Assembly: GCA_038373885.1 (NCBI GenBank)
Contig: JAWZYV010006146.1
Span: 248,001 to 312,000 of the forward strand
Origin: Cheiracanthium punctorium
Lineage: Eukaryota > Arthropoda > Arachnida > Araneae > Cheiracanthiidae
Direction: 5' to 3'
Length of the DNA stretch: 64,000 bases
In this document: positions 11,038 through 23,488 of the stretch, in pieces
Layout of the letters: each line of letters starts with the position of its first letter
How positions within the stretch are numbered: the first letter of the stretch is position 1
The notes under the pieces: model-generated
Told to the model about the DNA's origin: nothing
The model's input: only the letters and a program-made list of their open reading frames with translations
Databases searched by the model: none
Program-made: the position numbers and the translations under genes

Positions 11038-12685
11038 ACTCAAAAAGCTATGTCAGTGTCATTTGTGATCAGAAAAGTGAAAAGCTTGGCGGTTTGCAGA
11101 GAACTCCTGACTTTCAAAATCTCTTATCATACTATTTTTTAGGTTTAAGTTGTGGCATTAAATATCTCAGACACAACACATGAAATGGACAACCGTTTAT
11201 TTTAAAATAGCTGAGCATCCGCTCTTCATATGGGAAGAAGCGAATATTTTACTAAAATCATATCTGCATGTGACAAAAAAGAATTTCATTTTTTAAAAAG
11301 TTAAAGTAATCTCCTCCGTTAAAATTAGTGCGGGATATATTAATGCAAATTAGAATTACTTATCATTTAGTTGACCATTGAAAAGGGATGAACAGAATAC
11401 TTTTAATTTCATGAAATATTTATTAACATCGTATATTGTGCTTTATTCATATTATCCTTACAAATCTACTAATATTACCTATTACTAGGGATCGACCGAT
11501 ACCACATTTCACTGATACCGATACTTTAACTATAAATTCATTTTTAGAAATAGCTGATACTAATACTTTACAGCTATTGTATCGGCTGATACCAGTACTT
11601 TACATGATTTAATGCCATTTAAATCTACATCTGTGGGCAGTTATTGTAATGAGAGTGCAGTTCTCGTTAAAATGAAGATGAGACCATAGATAAAAATTTG
11701 TACTCAGTAGAAAGCATTATATAAAAAGAAAAAGCAGTGAATACATTGAAGTGAGTGTACAGTATTTACAGTCCTTCTTTTCTATTAAAACATGCTGACC
11801 AATGGCCGATTTATAAAATGCTGAACATTGGGAAATGTCCAAAGTGTACAGGTTCAGGATTCTTTCTCCTCGCGTAGCTATTGATCAAACGGTCTAGAGT
11901 TTTGGGTCATTTTCTCCAGATGTATTTTGAATATGTGTTAGAATCCCATAAAAAGTTCTCCTACCAGTGTTTTTAGAAAACTTACTTGTTCTAGGTTGTC
12001 AAACTTTGCAGAACGTCATGCTTTTGAGTCTATCGGGTATAAATTAAATTCTAATTTTAGACTGAGCACCTTTTTTAATAAGAAATTTATTTTTAGCATC
12101 AAACAAAACAAAATAAAAAACTGCACACATTTATGTACTAAAACTCTAAATTCTTTCATGAATACGATTGATAATGCACATATTGTGATGAACCAAAGCA
12201 AATTCGGCATCAAAAAATCGCTATCGTAAAAGAAGTTTTTTTTCCCATGCAAAAATCATGAAGTATACAAATTGACTGCTGATTGCACTATTGCATGTAT
12301 AATAATATTCTATACTAGTTGTAAAATTAATATTAATCCAAGAAATGTCGCAAATAAATTAATTTTTTTAAGTCGGGATAGATCAAAGAGAAAGTTAAAG
12401 CATTATAAAATAACTCATTTTATTAAATTTTATCGTATGATTTATGTGTTTGAGATCAAATTTTCTAAAAATTTCAAATCCTTCCAAATCTTTGATAAAT
12501 CTTTATTAGTTTTGGAAAAAATAATTATCCCCCCCCCTCAAAAAAAGAGTAAATAAATAAAATAAAAGAGTGATTTTTTACTACAAAGGTTTACCATAAA
12601 TATAAAAACTCGCACTGAGAATTTCTCTGTAAAAAATTTGAGAATTCAAATTTCTAATTTACACACACATATCTAAAACCTAGAA
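11038..12685. other. no gene recognised; one diverged SINE tail
   Basis: This is AT-rich DNA with open frames on both strands around 12000-12556 that match nothing I know and overlap one another. At about 11850-11975 (plus strand) the sequence resembles the body of the tRNA-SINE family seen at 16855 and 38965, with GAGTTTTGGGTCATTTTCTC and GTGTTAGAATCCCATA. Confidence 0.4.
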
Positions 12686-14654
12686 ACAGGGATCACTCTA
12701 GGGCATTTCAGGAGGGCGGCCCGCCCTGGTGCCCTTTTTCCATTAAAATGCCACCCTCCTTGCCCTTTTTCTTGATAAAATTCCGCCCTCTTTGTTTGTT
12801 TTTTTTTAATCAAAATGCCGCTCTCCTTTTCTCCACCCCTCCATGTTTACCCTTTTCTTTGATTCTCGTTACGATTGCTGGTGCTCCGCAAGACCGGGGC
12901 CACGGCCACGTGGTCCCGGCTAGATCCCAAAAGAGCCTCTCTCCAACAACAACAAGGAAGTTGATTTGTTTATTCTCGTATCAATGATGTGTGGGAGGAG
13001 GGGGGGGGGGGGCATCGGCTCTGTCTCCACTCTTCTCCCTCCCGACCTGAGGAGGAGAGGGTTAAAACCGTTCACTGTAGCTTCAGGTCATAAAATATCT
13101 CATTAGAGAAACAATCTGTCATCCAGAATAGTAGTCATAACAATAAATTATTTCCTACTGTAAATGGCGCTCTGTGGTTTTTATAAATGCTATAAGTAAT
13201 TAATAAACACCACTTGGTTATTATTTATTTTTTCAGATTTTCAAAACACATTCATCCAAACTTAAGGCTGGCTGCACGAAAAGTTTAAGAAAAGGGCAAT
13301 TCCGGAAGTGTGGGGTAACCCCCCCCCCCCCCACACACACACACTTCTCCCCGTCAATGTACTAAAAAGAATAGGAAAAAATTGATTCATTGACAGGGTG
13401 TGGAGCAGTCAGGATATACTATTTGAAAATATCGAATTTCCGGTCGGCATCGAAGCCAAATTGATGACAGCTCTGCTATAGGACTATTTTAGGCGGAGAT
13501 AGGGGTGGGAACTAACAATACAAAATTTGTGTCTATTTTGCAGCCGCTCCAAAAAAATGAAATCGTCGACGATTGCGAGAATGCAAGTCTCGTTGACTGC
13601 ACAGGCACGCGCCCCTGGGATGTTCATTTTTACTGTACTACGCGCTCAGCAAAAGCCCAATGGACAGTGCGAAAATGCGCAGTGGAGTGAGCCGTTGAGA
13701 GACTATTTTCAATACATTGATTGGGAAATTAAAAATTTGTGCAAGAGGGTCAGATTCTTACCGATCCCTGAAGGGGCGGGAGTTATTTTATAATTATGTA
13801 ATTACGAATATTACGCAACAATGATTATTAAGACTTCTTGCCTGTTTAGAAAATCCTTTACCGCCGCCCACGATATGAAATACTATCGTTCCACCCCCCT
13901 CTTTTTTTATTATGTCACGCATTTGCACTTTATTTTTTCCTCGGACACGTCTTAGCTAAACTGGGCTTCTTATTACAGAATATTTCCAAATGTTATGCAT
14001 ATAGTGCTGCAACTAGAGGTCAAGTTGCCCGGGACAAACCTTTGTTTTGGCGCTCCCTTCTTCCTATTTTCCATTTTGACGTAAAAGCACTATGCCTGGG
14101 GCAAGTGTCCCGTTTCCCCTCCACTAGTTTCAGACTAGCATATATACAGAGAGAAAAGTTGCAGTGACGCTGAATACGATAAAATTTAAATCTAAAACGG
14201 AATGTTTTCGGTCATTTTCGGGTCCAAAAATTGACATGATTATGAAAAATTTGTCGGCAAAACCGGATTCCCGTTATTTTACGATTGCAAAATTTAAATT
14301 TTTTATGCTTCTTTTTGTTCTGTTGTTGTTGTTGAAATAAAGCATAATAACCGCCTTACACAATTTTTGTAAAAGTCAATAAGTGAAAAAAGTGCTGCAA
14401 GATAGTGCAAAGGTCAATTTTGAAACCAAAAAATTTGGTTTCAAAATTTGTTTAATCATTTGCTTAAAAAATTGCTTTTAAGAAAGCATATTTTCGGACA
14501 TAAAAGTATGTTTATAAAAGCTAACCTTGTGTGTTTGTAGACAAAAATTACAAAAGTTGCGAAGTTTGTGTGATATGATATGCTCTTTTCCCAAACACTG
14601 CCCTTTTTCTGTAATGTGCACCCTGCCCTTTTTCATTTCTAGAGTGATCCTTGT
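12686..14654. mobile_element. DNA transposon with ACAGGGATCACTCTAG termini
   Basis: The left end ACAGGGATCACTCTAG and the right end ACAAGGATCACTCTAG (reverse complement) match at 15 of 16 positions. The flanks ctagaa and actagaa support an imperfect target duplication. The left subterminal region (12714-12835) has three imperfect copies of a roughly 35-bp unit built on TGCCCTTTTTC and AAAATGCC, and the right end also has CCCTTTTTC. No transposase domain is recognisable. It is probably an hAT-like non-autonomous element. Confidence 0.65.
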
Positions 14655-14662
14655 ACTAGAAA

Positions 14663-15521
14663 ATAATCATTTCAATATTTTTTTAGTATAGCAAATTTTT
14701 ATAAAAGACAAAAATTCACAAGTACAATCCAAGAGTAATATGCTTTTAACAGTCCACTTAGTACAGAAGCTTTCACAAATGCTGTATTTCTCACACAAAA
14801 TAAAACACTTCCACAGGCAAAAATTCAGTGAAAATATACAAGGGATTTCGTAAACAGCCCCTCAAGACTCGGCAATGAAGAATTGGCACATAGCACTTAA
14901 AAACAAAGCTTTGAAAAGCAAGCAAACTATAACACCAGAGTAAAGCAGCCTACTCATCGGAAGCTCGATAACACACTCAACTGGGGGTCTCTCATGCCTG
15001 TATTTATAGGTGACGCAGAAGCTACAAGAAGCTTCTAAAAGAATGTATCGAGCAAAGATTTCACATAATGCAGGACTTTTGATTACATCATAGGAATGCA
15101 GCTAAATCATTAGGCTATTATGTTTTTAAAAGCAGAAAACAACTTTACAGGCCCATCAGGAAAATTTTGCCAAATGTCCGAAATGTCGCCAAGCTTGTCG
15201 ACTTTTTAGCAAAATATTGCCAAACTTTGCACCAAAAATAAGTCCCCAAAGGTAATGTTAGCAAAGGCCTAGGGCCAATATTTATTGAGATTTCTAGAAA
15301 ACGCTATAGAAACCAGTTGAGAAACATAAAACTCCATATCTCACATTCTAGTTAACCCATTTTGATGCAACAAAATGCAAAATTTAACTATTTGACACAT
15401 AGAACATGAATTTAAACCCCAGAACAATGGGTTGCCCTGAAAATTCATAATAATACTGTACATGTATATATTGATTAAATCTTGGTAACTGCTGTAACTC
15501 TTTTGGAATTACTAATATTAC
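14663..15521. other. non-coding part of the window's ARL15 locus; LTR-like minus-strand TATA
   Basis: No coding region was found, and in particular no convincing C-terminal exon of ARL15. On the minus strand a TATA-like CTATAAATACAGG near 15000 is followed by a moderately GC-rich leader, as in a degraded LTR. The sequence around 15170-15260 repeats the words GCCAAA and TTGCCAAA without a clear boundary. Confidence 0.35.
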
Positions 15522-15730
15522 CTCTTGTTGATTCTTAGCCCCAGAAACATCTTGATGAGTAGCTAAAATAACACATGGTACTCCTTTCAAAGAACTGTTT
15601 GAAAGTACTTCAGTTAAAATCTTAGCTGCTATTTTTAAATCCTCCTCTTTGGCAGCTGAATTTATAACATATAGTACACCATGTTGGCCTTCAAAGTATT
15701 TATCCCAAAATGGACGAATGTTATCTGAAC
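15522..15730 (-). CDS. ARL15: ARL15 coding exon 4 (G4 region of the GTPase)
   Basis: This 209-bp exon is bounded by a TTTTAG acceptor (AG at 15732-15731) and a GAG|GTAATA donor. It starts in phase to complete a Gly codon and encodes 69 further residues, beginning SDNIRPFWDKYFEGQHGVLY and containing KGVPCVILATHQD. The human family member has ELGGADNIRKYW and ANHQDKP at these positions. The HQD form replaces the usual NKxD guanine-recognition motif and is diagnostic of ARL15. ARL15 is a Golgi- and endosome-associated Arf-like protein linked in mammals to CNNM magnesium transporters. The exon ends in phase 0, and the roughly 40-residue C-terminus must lie further left. It was not found. Confidence 0.85.
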
Positions 15731-15826
15731 CTAAAACATAAATAATTATTCATCAGATAAGGTATGAATATAGTAGTTGGAGAAGCAAAGCTTTTCTTTA
15801 AAAAAAGGTTGAAATAATTTTCATAC

Positions 15827-15985
15827 AAGGAGGAGGCATGGCTTCAGGGAAACGGATTTCAATGATCTTTGGCATAGTGGTAGTACGCCATATGAATATA
15901 CTAAGTGTAAAATACTAAGATGAAATACTCAAATACAGTCAAGAAAAATTAATATTTATTTTCGAGCCACTTCATAAAAACTTGA
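15827..15985 (+). repeat. dispersed repeat, copy A (intron 3, near exon 4)
   Basis: This segment is about 89% identical to the reverse complement of 28741-28897. Shared blocks include GATTTCAATGATC, TTGGCATAGTGGTAGTA, AAGTGTAAAATACTAAGA and AACTTGA. The word TGGCATAGTGGTAG resembles a pol III A box, so the family may be tRNA-derived. It lies 97 bp upstream of ARL15 exon 4 in the direction of transcription. Confidence 0.85.
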
Positions 15986-16771
15986 GCGCTACTGGTGAAA
16001 TTGTTAGCGCACCGGATTTTGTGGGAGATATGTGAAAATAAATTAAATATATTTGATTTGTTTAGCAGAATTATAATTTATTAAACTTCATTAGTCATTA
16101 CTTCATTTTCATTAATCTTAAGTCTTTATAAAAACTTTTAAAGTCAACCTAAAAGCTTCCCTTTCCCCAATAAGTTTTCTAACCATCCTTACCAAAGCCC
16201 TAACAACATTTTTGTAGTTTGCTATGAAGAACTGTGAAAAATAATATACTTATTTTTATAATTTGTGCATATAACTGTCTCTTTTTATACATAAAAATGC
16301 TCTTATTTTACTTGCATATACCTTCGTAAAATACAGGCTAGTAAATATTCAAAATAGCACAGGTCTGCGATGAAAAAAATACAAGGGAACTGAAAGCTGA
16401 ACTTATTATATTTTTTGATGCTGATTTCAAAAATAGTAATAAAAAATTTCTATCAGGTCACATTTTTTTGAAAAATTCGATTTTACTTGGATTTTTTTAT
16501 CAACATTTACCAAAAAAATGTTTCGGGTTGAATTTCTTCGCTCCCTGCCTGACCATAGATTTATATTGGGCCATTTTATTTATTTGTGATTGACAATCAT
16601 TCTACCATGGTGAAACTGAAACCTACAGAATAACCCTATGTGATCCCCCCCCCCCCTCCTCGCCATCCCTCCCTTCCCGATGCGGTATCTCTATAACTAA
16701 TAGCGTCGCAAATTCTTATCTCAGATTTTCCTGTTGGTTCGCTAAACCTCTTAGGAGTGTAGTCTTATATA
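15986..16771. other. intronic, nothing recognised
   Basis: AT-rich intron sequence. There is a C-run of about eleven bases near 16646 followed by CTCCTCGCC, of the kind seen near MITE ends in this window, but no partner terminus was found. Confidence 0.4.
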
Positions 16772-17536
16772 TAGGCTTTCCAGATTTCTGAAATGTTCAA
16801 CTGGGACACCGGAATGCCCCCAGCCTCCCGGGTATTCAAGATCAGGGATACATTTGCCCGACCAATGACTAAACGCGTTTATGCTCTCAACGCATGCCAG
16901 GAAGGTGCCAGGTTCAAAACCAGGCCGCGTTCGCCGACCTAACCGTTTAGAGTTTTCCGTGGTTTTCTCCGAAATTTTGCGTAAGTACGGGTTAGGATAC
17001 CTTAGAAAGACCCCCCATGTAGGTCAATCCCCTCCCGGCCTAGATCCCTCTAGCAGATAATTGGCCATAACACCACATTTACATTTTTTCCACGAGGGTA
17101 CATTACCGGACCCCCGGGGAAGGCGACGACCCCGATACTACACACCCTTGGAGGTTTCTGGAGCGTTTTAGAGAGTACTTTATTCTCAATGCTATGAATA
17201 AATGGTTACTGATTCGGAACATAAACCAGGGGTATTAATAAATGACACAAGCCTATAAGTTTAAACATTTTATTTCTTATATGTTAATAAAGTAAGAAGA
17301 AACACTTTGAATAAGTAATAAAAATTTGAACAATAATGCTTAGCAGACCATCACTCTTCTTCACTTTTTATACAGTACAGTCAAATAAATGACAAAGTAC
17401 TAATTATCCCAAATAATCCTTCACAGTTGATTATTTTTTTGTCATCTATAAACAAATTTAATTTTTACCGGGACGTGAAGTAAACCGACTGGGACACCGG
17501 GATTTTGTCTGCAAACCGGGACGTCTGGCAAGCCTA
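16772..17536. mobile_element. hAT element, exact 8-bp TSD
   Basis: The 765-bp element is flanked by the exact repeat cttatata (16764-16771 and 17537-17544). Inverted termini TAGGCTTTCCAGA and TAGGCTTGCCAGA begin with TAG rather than CAG at both ends. Subterminal CTGGGACACCGG motifs occur at both ends in inverted orientation. No transposase is present. A tRNA-derived SINE (about 16855-17095) lies inside it. Confidence 0.88.
16855..17095 (+). repeat. tRNA-derived SINE, family 1
   Basis: The head contains a B-box-like GGTTCAAAACC after a decayed A-box region. It is followed by the family body GAGTTTTCCGTGGTTTTCTC, GTACGGGTTAGGATACCTTA and AGATAATTGGCC. The same body recurs at 32255-32440 and 38965-39200 and, on the minus strand, at 33020-33178. 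It would be transcribed by RNA polymerase III and mobilised by a LINE. Confidence 0.8.
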
Positions 17537-17624
17537 CTTATATAGTATCACGCATTCTATGACATAGTGACAAGTGGACATCACAGAAATAATTTAATGC
17601 TTTTCTCTGTGATTTTCATGAAGC

Positions 17625-19267
17625 ATGGCTTCGAGTTCGAGACGTTGTGAAAATTTGCCAGATGACTTTTGTTATATATGCGGTGAATATAGTGTTATCG
17701 AAAACCGTATGAGGAGCATTACAGATTATGTTAGACAACTTTATCTTGTGTATTTTGGCATGAAACTCGGATACCAGGACAAATCGTGGACTTCTCATAA
17801 AGTTTGTGTACAGTGTCTCAATGATCTACGAAACTGGTTGAAAGGGAAGAAGCCTGCTTTCACCCTTTGGAATTCCTATGACATGGAGGGAACCAAAAAA
17901 ATCACTATGATGATTGCTACTTTTGTTCTTGCCATGTTCGTGGGTTTAACCGGGAAAATTACAAGCTAATTTCCTATCCTAATAAGATTCCATCGGCTAT
18001 TTGCCCCGTTCCTCATGGACCCGGTGTACCAGTGCCTTTGCCTCCGACTAAATTGCCAGGCATCTCTTCAGGGTCTTCAGACCAAGTTACTGGCTCTGAT
18101 ACTGAATATAAGCAATCTGGAGGGAGATTCCCTTCAGCTTTTTTCTGAGGTTGAACATAATGATCTCACTCGAGATCTAGGCCTTTCAAAAGACACCGCT
18201 GAATTGTTGGGCTCCAGATTAAAAGAAAAAAAATTATTGGCCAAGGTAACCTCTTTTTATTGGTACAGGAATAGAGAAAAGGAATTTGTTAAGTACTTTG
18301 AGGAAGTAGAAAATCTGGTGTATTGTTCTGATGTTCCTGGATTGATGACCAAATTTAATATCAGTTACAATAAAGATGAATGGAGGTTTTTTATAGATTC
18401 CTCGAAAAGGAACCTTAAAGCTGTCCTTCTTCATCGTGGAAACCAGTATGCATCTGTACCAGTTGGACACTCAATGCATTTAAAAGAATGCTACAAAAGC
18501 CTGGCTCTCCTCCTCACCAAAATAAAATATGCCGACCATGGCTGGACCATTTGCGGGGATTTGAAAGTTATCTCCATGCTACTTGGTCAACAAGGTGGTT
18601 ATACAAAGTACCCATGTCATGTTTTATTTGCAAGTGGGACAGCCGTGATAAGAGTCAACATTGAGTCAAGAAAGAATGGCCAAAAAGACAAAAACTTGAA
18701 CCAGGCATGAAGAATGTTATCAGAAACAGCCTAGTTGATCCAGAAAAAGTATTGTTACCCCCTCTACTTATTAAGTTAGGTGTAATGAAGCACAGTTGGA
18801 TTAAAACAATTCCAAAAGATGGCGAATGTTTCAAATACCTGTGGAAAAAGTTTCCATATTTATCCAAAGCCAAGTTGAAGGAGGGAATCTTTGTTGGTCC
18901 AGATATCCGCAAACTTATGAAGAATAAAGAATTTGAGACTAGCATCTCAACAAAAGAAAAAGCAGCTTGGGTTGCCTTCAAAGATATCATTAATAAATTT
19001 CTGGATAATTACAAGGATCCTGACTACAAAACAAATGTAATAAATATTCTGGACAAATTTCAAGCAATGGGTTGCTCTATGAGTTTCAAAATATACTTCT
19101 TTCACTCACATGTGGACTTCTTCCCTGAAAATTTAGGATCAGTCAGCGAAGAACTGGGTGAGAGGTTTCACCAAGACATCAAAGATATGGAGCGTAAATA
19201 CCAAGGAAGACGGGACAAGAATATTCTCGCTGACTATAGTTCCAAAGGAAAAAGAGTACGTACATAA
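17625..19267 (+). pseudogene. unclassified transposase-like protein, frameshifted
   Basis: I do not have a name for this family. From memory, similar proteins recur in many arthropod genomes. The N-terminus (start ATG 17625) has a CYICGEY ... VCVQCLNDLRNW zinc-ribbon pattern. A proline-rich linker follows (VPHGPGVPVPLPPTK, 18006-18050, another frame). The core has WRFFIDSSKRNLKAVLLHRG (Asp codon 18396), WTICGDLKVISMLLG (Asp codon 18558) and, in a third frame, HSHVDFFPENLGS with ELGERFHQDI (Glu codon 19160). The spaced D, D, E pattern with a CxxC-like insertion (FICKWDSR) would suit an RNase-H-fold transposase, but that is inference. At least three frameshifts (about 17870-17960, 18130 and 18640) break it. 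No terminal repeats were found. Confidence 0.6.
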
Positions 19268-20156
19268 ATAGAAACTTTTTTAAAATTTGTTTTGTTCTTT
19301 GCTCAGTTTAAAATTTGCTTCAAATTGCAATATTGATATACATACATTTGCTCCTCTTGGTCAATATCTTTTAATATTATCAGTAAGATACTTTAATAAA
19401 AACAGATTAAAGTAGTATACTGGTGATTCTTTTTTTAAAGCAGTGCCATAATTCGATTTTAAAAGTTTAAACTCGGGGTAACTTTCTGTTCTCTCAACTA
19501 GAGTCGACTCGTGCGATCTGGAAACAGTGGTTTTCATCCATTTAAACCAATAAAAAACAAATAATAACATGCAATGATGGAAAATCATTTTGCCTCACCA
19601 AGAATATATTATTTTACATAGATCTAAATGGATAAAAACTATTGCTGCTTTATAGTGCATGCAAAATTGTTCGTGAGAATTTCTTTTCAAATAGGATTTT
19701 ACAAAAATATCGACACTGATTTAACAAAAAATCCTGATGTGATGGGAAAACCATGAGGTCATTTTCGAATTCAGCACACCAAATAATATAAAAATAACCA
19801 AACACATCTTTTGTATTTTTCAAAAACTTCAATTTCGCAGGTAATCAAACAGTATGTAAAAATAAAACCATTAAGTTAAACCAATCCAAGTTATTTTTAA
19901 TCATTATGTTAAGTTAAAATAGTGTTTAATTATCATAATAAAATAACCAGTTTCACCATCTGAGAAACTATAGATGTAAATAACTAGTTGGCATGTATAA
20001 CTATAACTAAATTTATTAAAAACTGCTACATTAGTTGAAAACAGTATGACATAATCCATGATGTGTAATCTAATTTGAATAAAACAAGAAATAAATCTGT
20101 TTTCCTTTCCAAATTTACGAAATATGCAAATCTGAGTTGCAAAGCATGGGCAGAGT
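19268..20156. other. intronic, nothing recognised
   Basis: AT-rich sequence with short open frames and no recognisable repeat ends. This is part of ARL15 intron 3. Confidence 0.4.
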
Positions 20157-22709
20157 CAAGGGTCAGTCCAGATTTCTTTCCCAGGGTCCTATTTTTGTGA
20201 AATTTTATCTAATTTTGTGAATTTTCCAATTTTCTATTTCATTTTTGAGCAAGAAAGCAATCATGAAATAGAATTGAATATTTTTAAAAAAAATTAAAAT
20301 AAAATGGGTATAATTAATTCCCTTAAAAAAAGTTGGCCAAAACTGAATAATTCCTGTTCACCGAACATTCGGGATACCCTAGAACAATACATAATACAAT
20401 GTCATACCCTAGAACAATATTTTTTTAAAAATTCGATTAAAATTAAAAATATAAACCTTTAAATCTTTTACTTTTAAATGATTAAAAAATAGATTTTGTA
20501 ATAAGCGTAGGCCATGGTAGTTTTAATTTTACATTGCAGGTACTAAACACTTTTATTTACACCCCAAATTCAAACTTTAGTAATTTTTAAATATTACAAT
20601 GTCTGTCACTTTCGACTGGAAATACTCTAATACTAACGATGTGAAAAATGCAATTTTTAAATCTAGTTAAATTTCAACAATTGAAGGGAAATTAAAAATA
20701 AGTTGCAGATAATTACAGATAGGAGAAATTAGCTAACATTATATTTTTAAAAATTAATTTCAACTTGTACCATTAAAGAAAAATTACTTGTCAGTGTACA
20801 CAGAATATCCCAAAAACACTGACCTGGGGTTTTATTCCTTAAATATTTTACAGTAAATCACAAATTTATGTAAAAAAAAAAAGGTACAGAATTTTACAGT
20901 AATGGTTATATATTTTGGAAGATTAAATCTAAATAAATACAAATGTACATTTTTATATGGTCTCCAAACAGAAAATTCCCAGTCTGTAAGATATGCCCAT
21001 ACATTAATTAAGTTATAAATTTTCACTCTTCTATCTTTTTTTGCTCGCTACGGCCCTGCCTATCATAATAGCATTTCTCTGTAGTATACCCCTATGACCG
21101 CTCTTTAAAAAGACATTAAATCCCAATAAAATCACTCCTATGCTTTGTTGTTCAGTCCCAAGAATGAAAAAATGCAGTATTACACTATTTCTACCCCCCC
21201 CCCTTTTTTTCCCAGCCTTGAGCAGTGATTGACCTATATTTATCCCATTTCACATTCCACAGTGTGGATTCTCGACCGATTAAACAGGGCGTGGCACCCG
21301 GCAACCCTTTAACGTCTGTCAGTCCTTTTTTCCCCCCTATGCCTTGGTATGTCGGTCCGTTTTTCCATTCTTATTTGCCAAAACTTTTTCTCATTCCTTA
21401 TCATACAGTTTTCTTTACAGGAGACAATACAATGAAGTCAAAATGGATGTTTAAGCGACCCTTTACAAACGGGAAGTAAAACTATTCCTTCACAAAATTC
21501 CAATTAGCATTTTTTTTTTTTTTTTAATGCATTAATGCAACCAGATAAAATTCCTTTTATGAATAATTATTTTTTCTGTTTTCTTTCATTTGCGTGATCT
21601 GAAAGATGCCCTTGGAATGTTTGTTTTTTCAGCAATGTAAAAGGGCCATCTGGCACGTTACGCTTTCAGTTGGGGGGGGGGGGGGGGAAGAAGGGAGTTC
21701 AAAATGATTTCACTCGTAAGGATGTTATGTTTGATAAGTATGCAGTTGTGAATTAGTAAACAATAAGCTTTAAATGACAGCAGCTCCCGTTGTTTTGAAT
21801 TTGATGTTATGTACTCTTGCAAGTTGTTCTTAATGATTGCTTTTAGTGTAATCATTACAAGCCTTTCTACTTCAGATTATTTATAGTTATTACAATTACA
21901 GATATTTACTAAACATTAGAGAATTACGGATTCATTTCAAAATGCAAAACGACTTATTGCGAGTCAGAAAGTTTGTGCGATTTCGAAACATGCATTGGTC
22001 TGAATTCATGTCTGTCTTTAGGAATAAGTTAATCATTTTGAGATTGCATCAAACGATTTCTGAACATTTACTACATGGTGCATAAATGTGCCAGTTTGGA
22101 AAACAAAGTGATTTTTTTTAATCCCCTCCCCTACCTGGCTGCCCTTTTTACATACGCCACTGGCTTTATTCATGAAGAACGTTGTAATTTTCCGAGAATG
22201 ACAGCTGTCATCACCTTTTCTTCTGGCAATGAGCCTTATTAATATTATAGGGGAATAAGTCTTTATGTTTAATTTTTTGGCATAACCACAACTCGCATGA
22301 AAAGAATTAATAAATGAGCTCTCGCTACTAGTCTGATTTTTATTCCCAGACAGAGAGCTCCTACATAGCAGGTGGAGGGAACTTAGGAGGAAGAACAAAC
22401 AAGTGCAGGCGTCTGCTTCAAACTGCAATCATATACGCAGTGTAATTTACCCCCCTGGCTTAGGGTCTCCAATCAACCTACCTCCCGTTATCATCATCAA
22501 CTTTGTTTACATTTAGGCCAAGATATAATTGGGTGACGATCGGCGATCGCTAAATGATAATAATTCCTAAACTCAATAGAAAAGTGCAATAGTTATTTTG
22601 TGAAAGGGCCGCTTTGGTCAAACTGAATTTTGTGAAGGGTCGTTTTTAACTTGTTGAATTTTGTGAAGGGTCCATTTTCGGACCAGATTTCGACCTGGAC
22701 AGACCCCTG
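20157..22709. mobile_element. DNA transposon with CARGGGTCWGTCCAG termini
   Basis: The left end CAAGGGTCAGTCCAGATTTC and the right end CAGGGGTCTGTCCAGGTCGA (reverse complement) form terminal inverted repeats, with subterminal TTTTGTGAA motifs on both sides. The immediate flanks share only 5 bp (agagt at 20152-20156 and 22710-22714), not 8 bp. No transposase was recognised. Two orphan hAT-type ends inside (CTACGGCCCTG at 21056 and TACGCCACTG near 22162) suggest further old insertions. Confidence 0.65.
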
Positions 22710-22717
22710 AGAGTAGT

Positions 22718-23488
22718 ACTAAAGGAGGTGCTAGTTGGTCTCGGTTGCCTATCAGAAGAATTCAGTACATGAGTTAGTTTGCATGTAGACAGTTATAGGC
22801 TGGGCCTTGGATTGTTTAAAACAAGCTGAAGGTTTTAGAAATGATATTTACTTTTAACCCTTTTAAATACCAGAAAATGATAAGCCCCTCATTTGAAATA
22901 GTCAGAAAAATTTTGTAACCTCCTTTCAAGCTGCTGTATCTATGTTGATTAATAGAAGTGTATGTTTGTCATTTTGGACTGGATGAATTCTTTTTCTAAA
23001 TAAACTGTTCGATGTTCAAGAACTTGTTTTCATTTTTTGATCTCTGATATACCTCTGAATTTGCAAGAAAGTGTACAGAGATATGAAACTATAAAGTTAG
23101 TATGGTATGGACTATGCTCTGCTACCCTTTCAGATTTCCTATTATAGAAGGAATTTGCAAGGAGAAAAGGTTGGGAACCAATGATCTATGCCTTAGCTAC
23201 TATCACTGCATCAAATTTGATCAAGAGCACATTTTTGATCCACAATATACTTAAATTCTAAAGAAAGCTGGAACTGAAGTTAATTTGACAAGGACTGAGC
23301 TCTGCTACCCTGTCAGACTTCCATTCTGGCATTGACGGATCGATCTCCATGATGCGCAAATATTTTTCAGCCTTTTTTTTTAACTATGGGAATACTGGTA
23401 ATTAATTCACTTTTTAGTCAAATAAATATTTATTTACTTTTACATTTATTTATTTTTACTACGTATTGATTTTTTAAATATATATATA
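22718..23488. other. intronic, nothing recognised
   Basis: AT-rich intron sequence. The phrase AGAAAAGGTTGGGAACCAATGA near 23160 recalls the subterminal part of hAT elements, but no ends were located. Confidence 0.35.

Noticed and set aside
12714..12835. Possible CRISPR-like or regulatory tandem repeats
   Set aside because: There are only three imperfect units, with no spacers, directly inside a transposon terminus in a eukaryotic genome. They are subterminal repeats.
1..15521. C-terminal ARL15 exon
   Set aside because: I looked on the minus strand for a phase-0 exon with the conserved K-W and hydrophobic tail pattern and found none that was convincing.
22033..22428. 131-codon minus-strand frame
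   Set aside because: It runs through an orphan hAT-type terminus and repeat-like sequence, and no protein family is recognisable.
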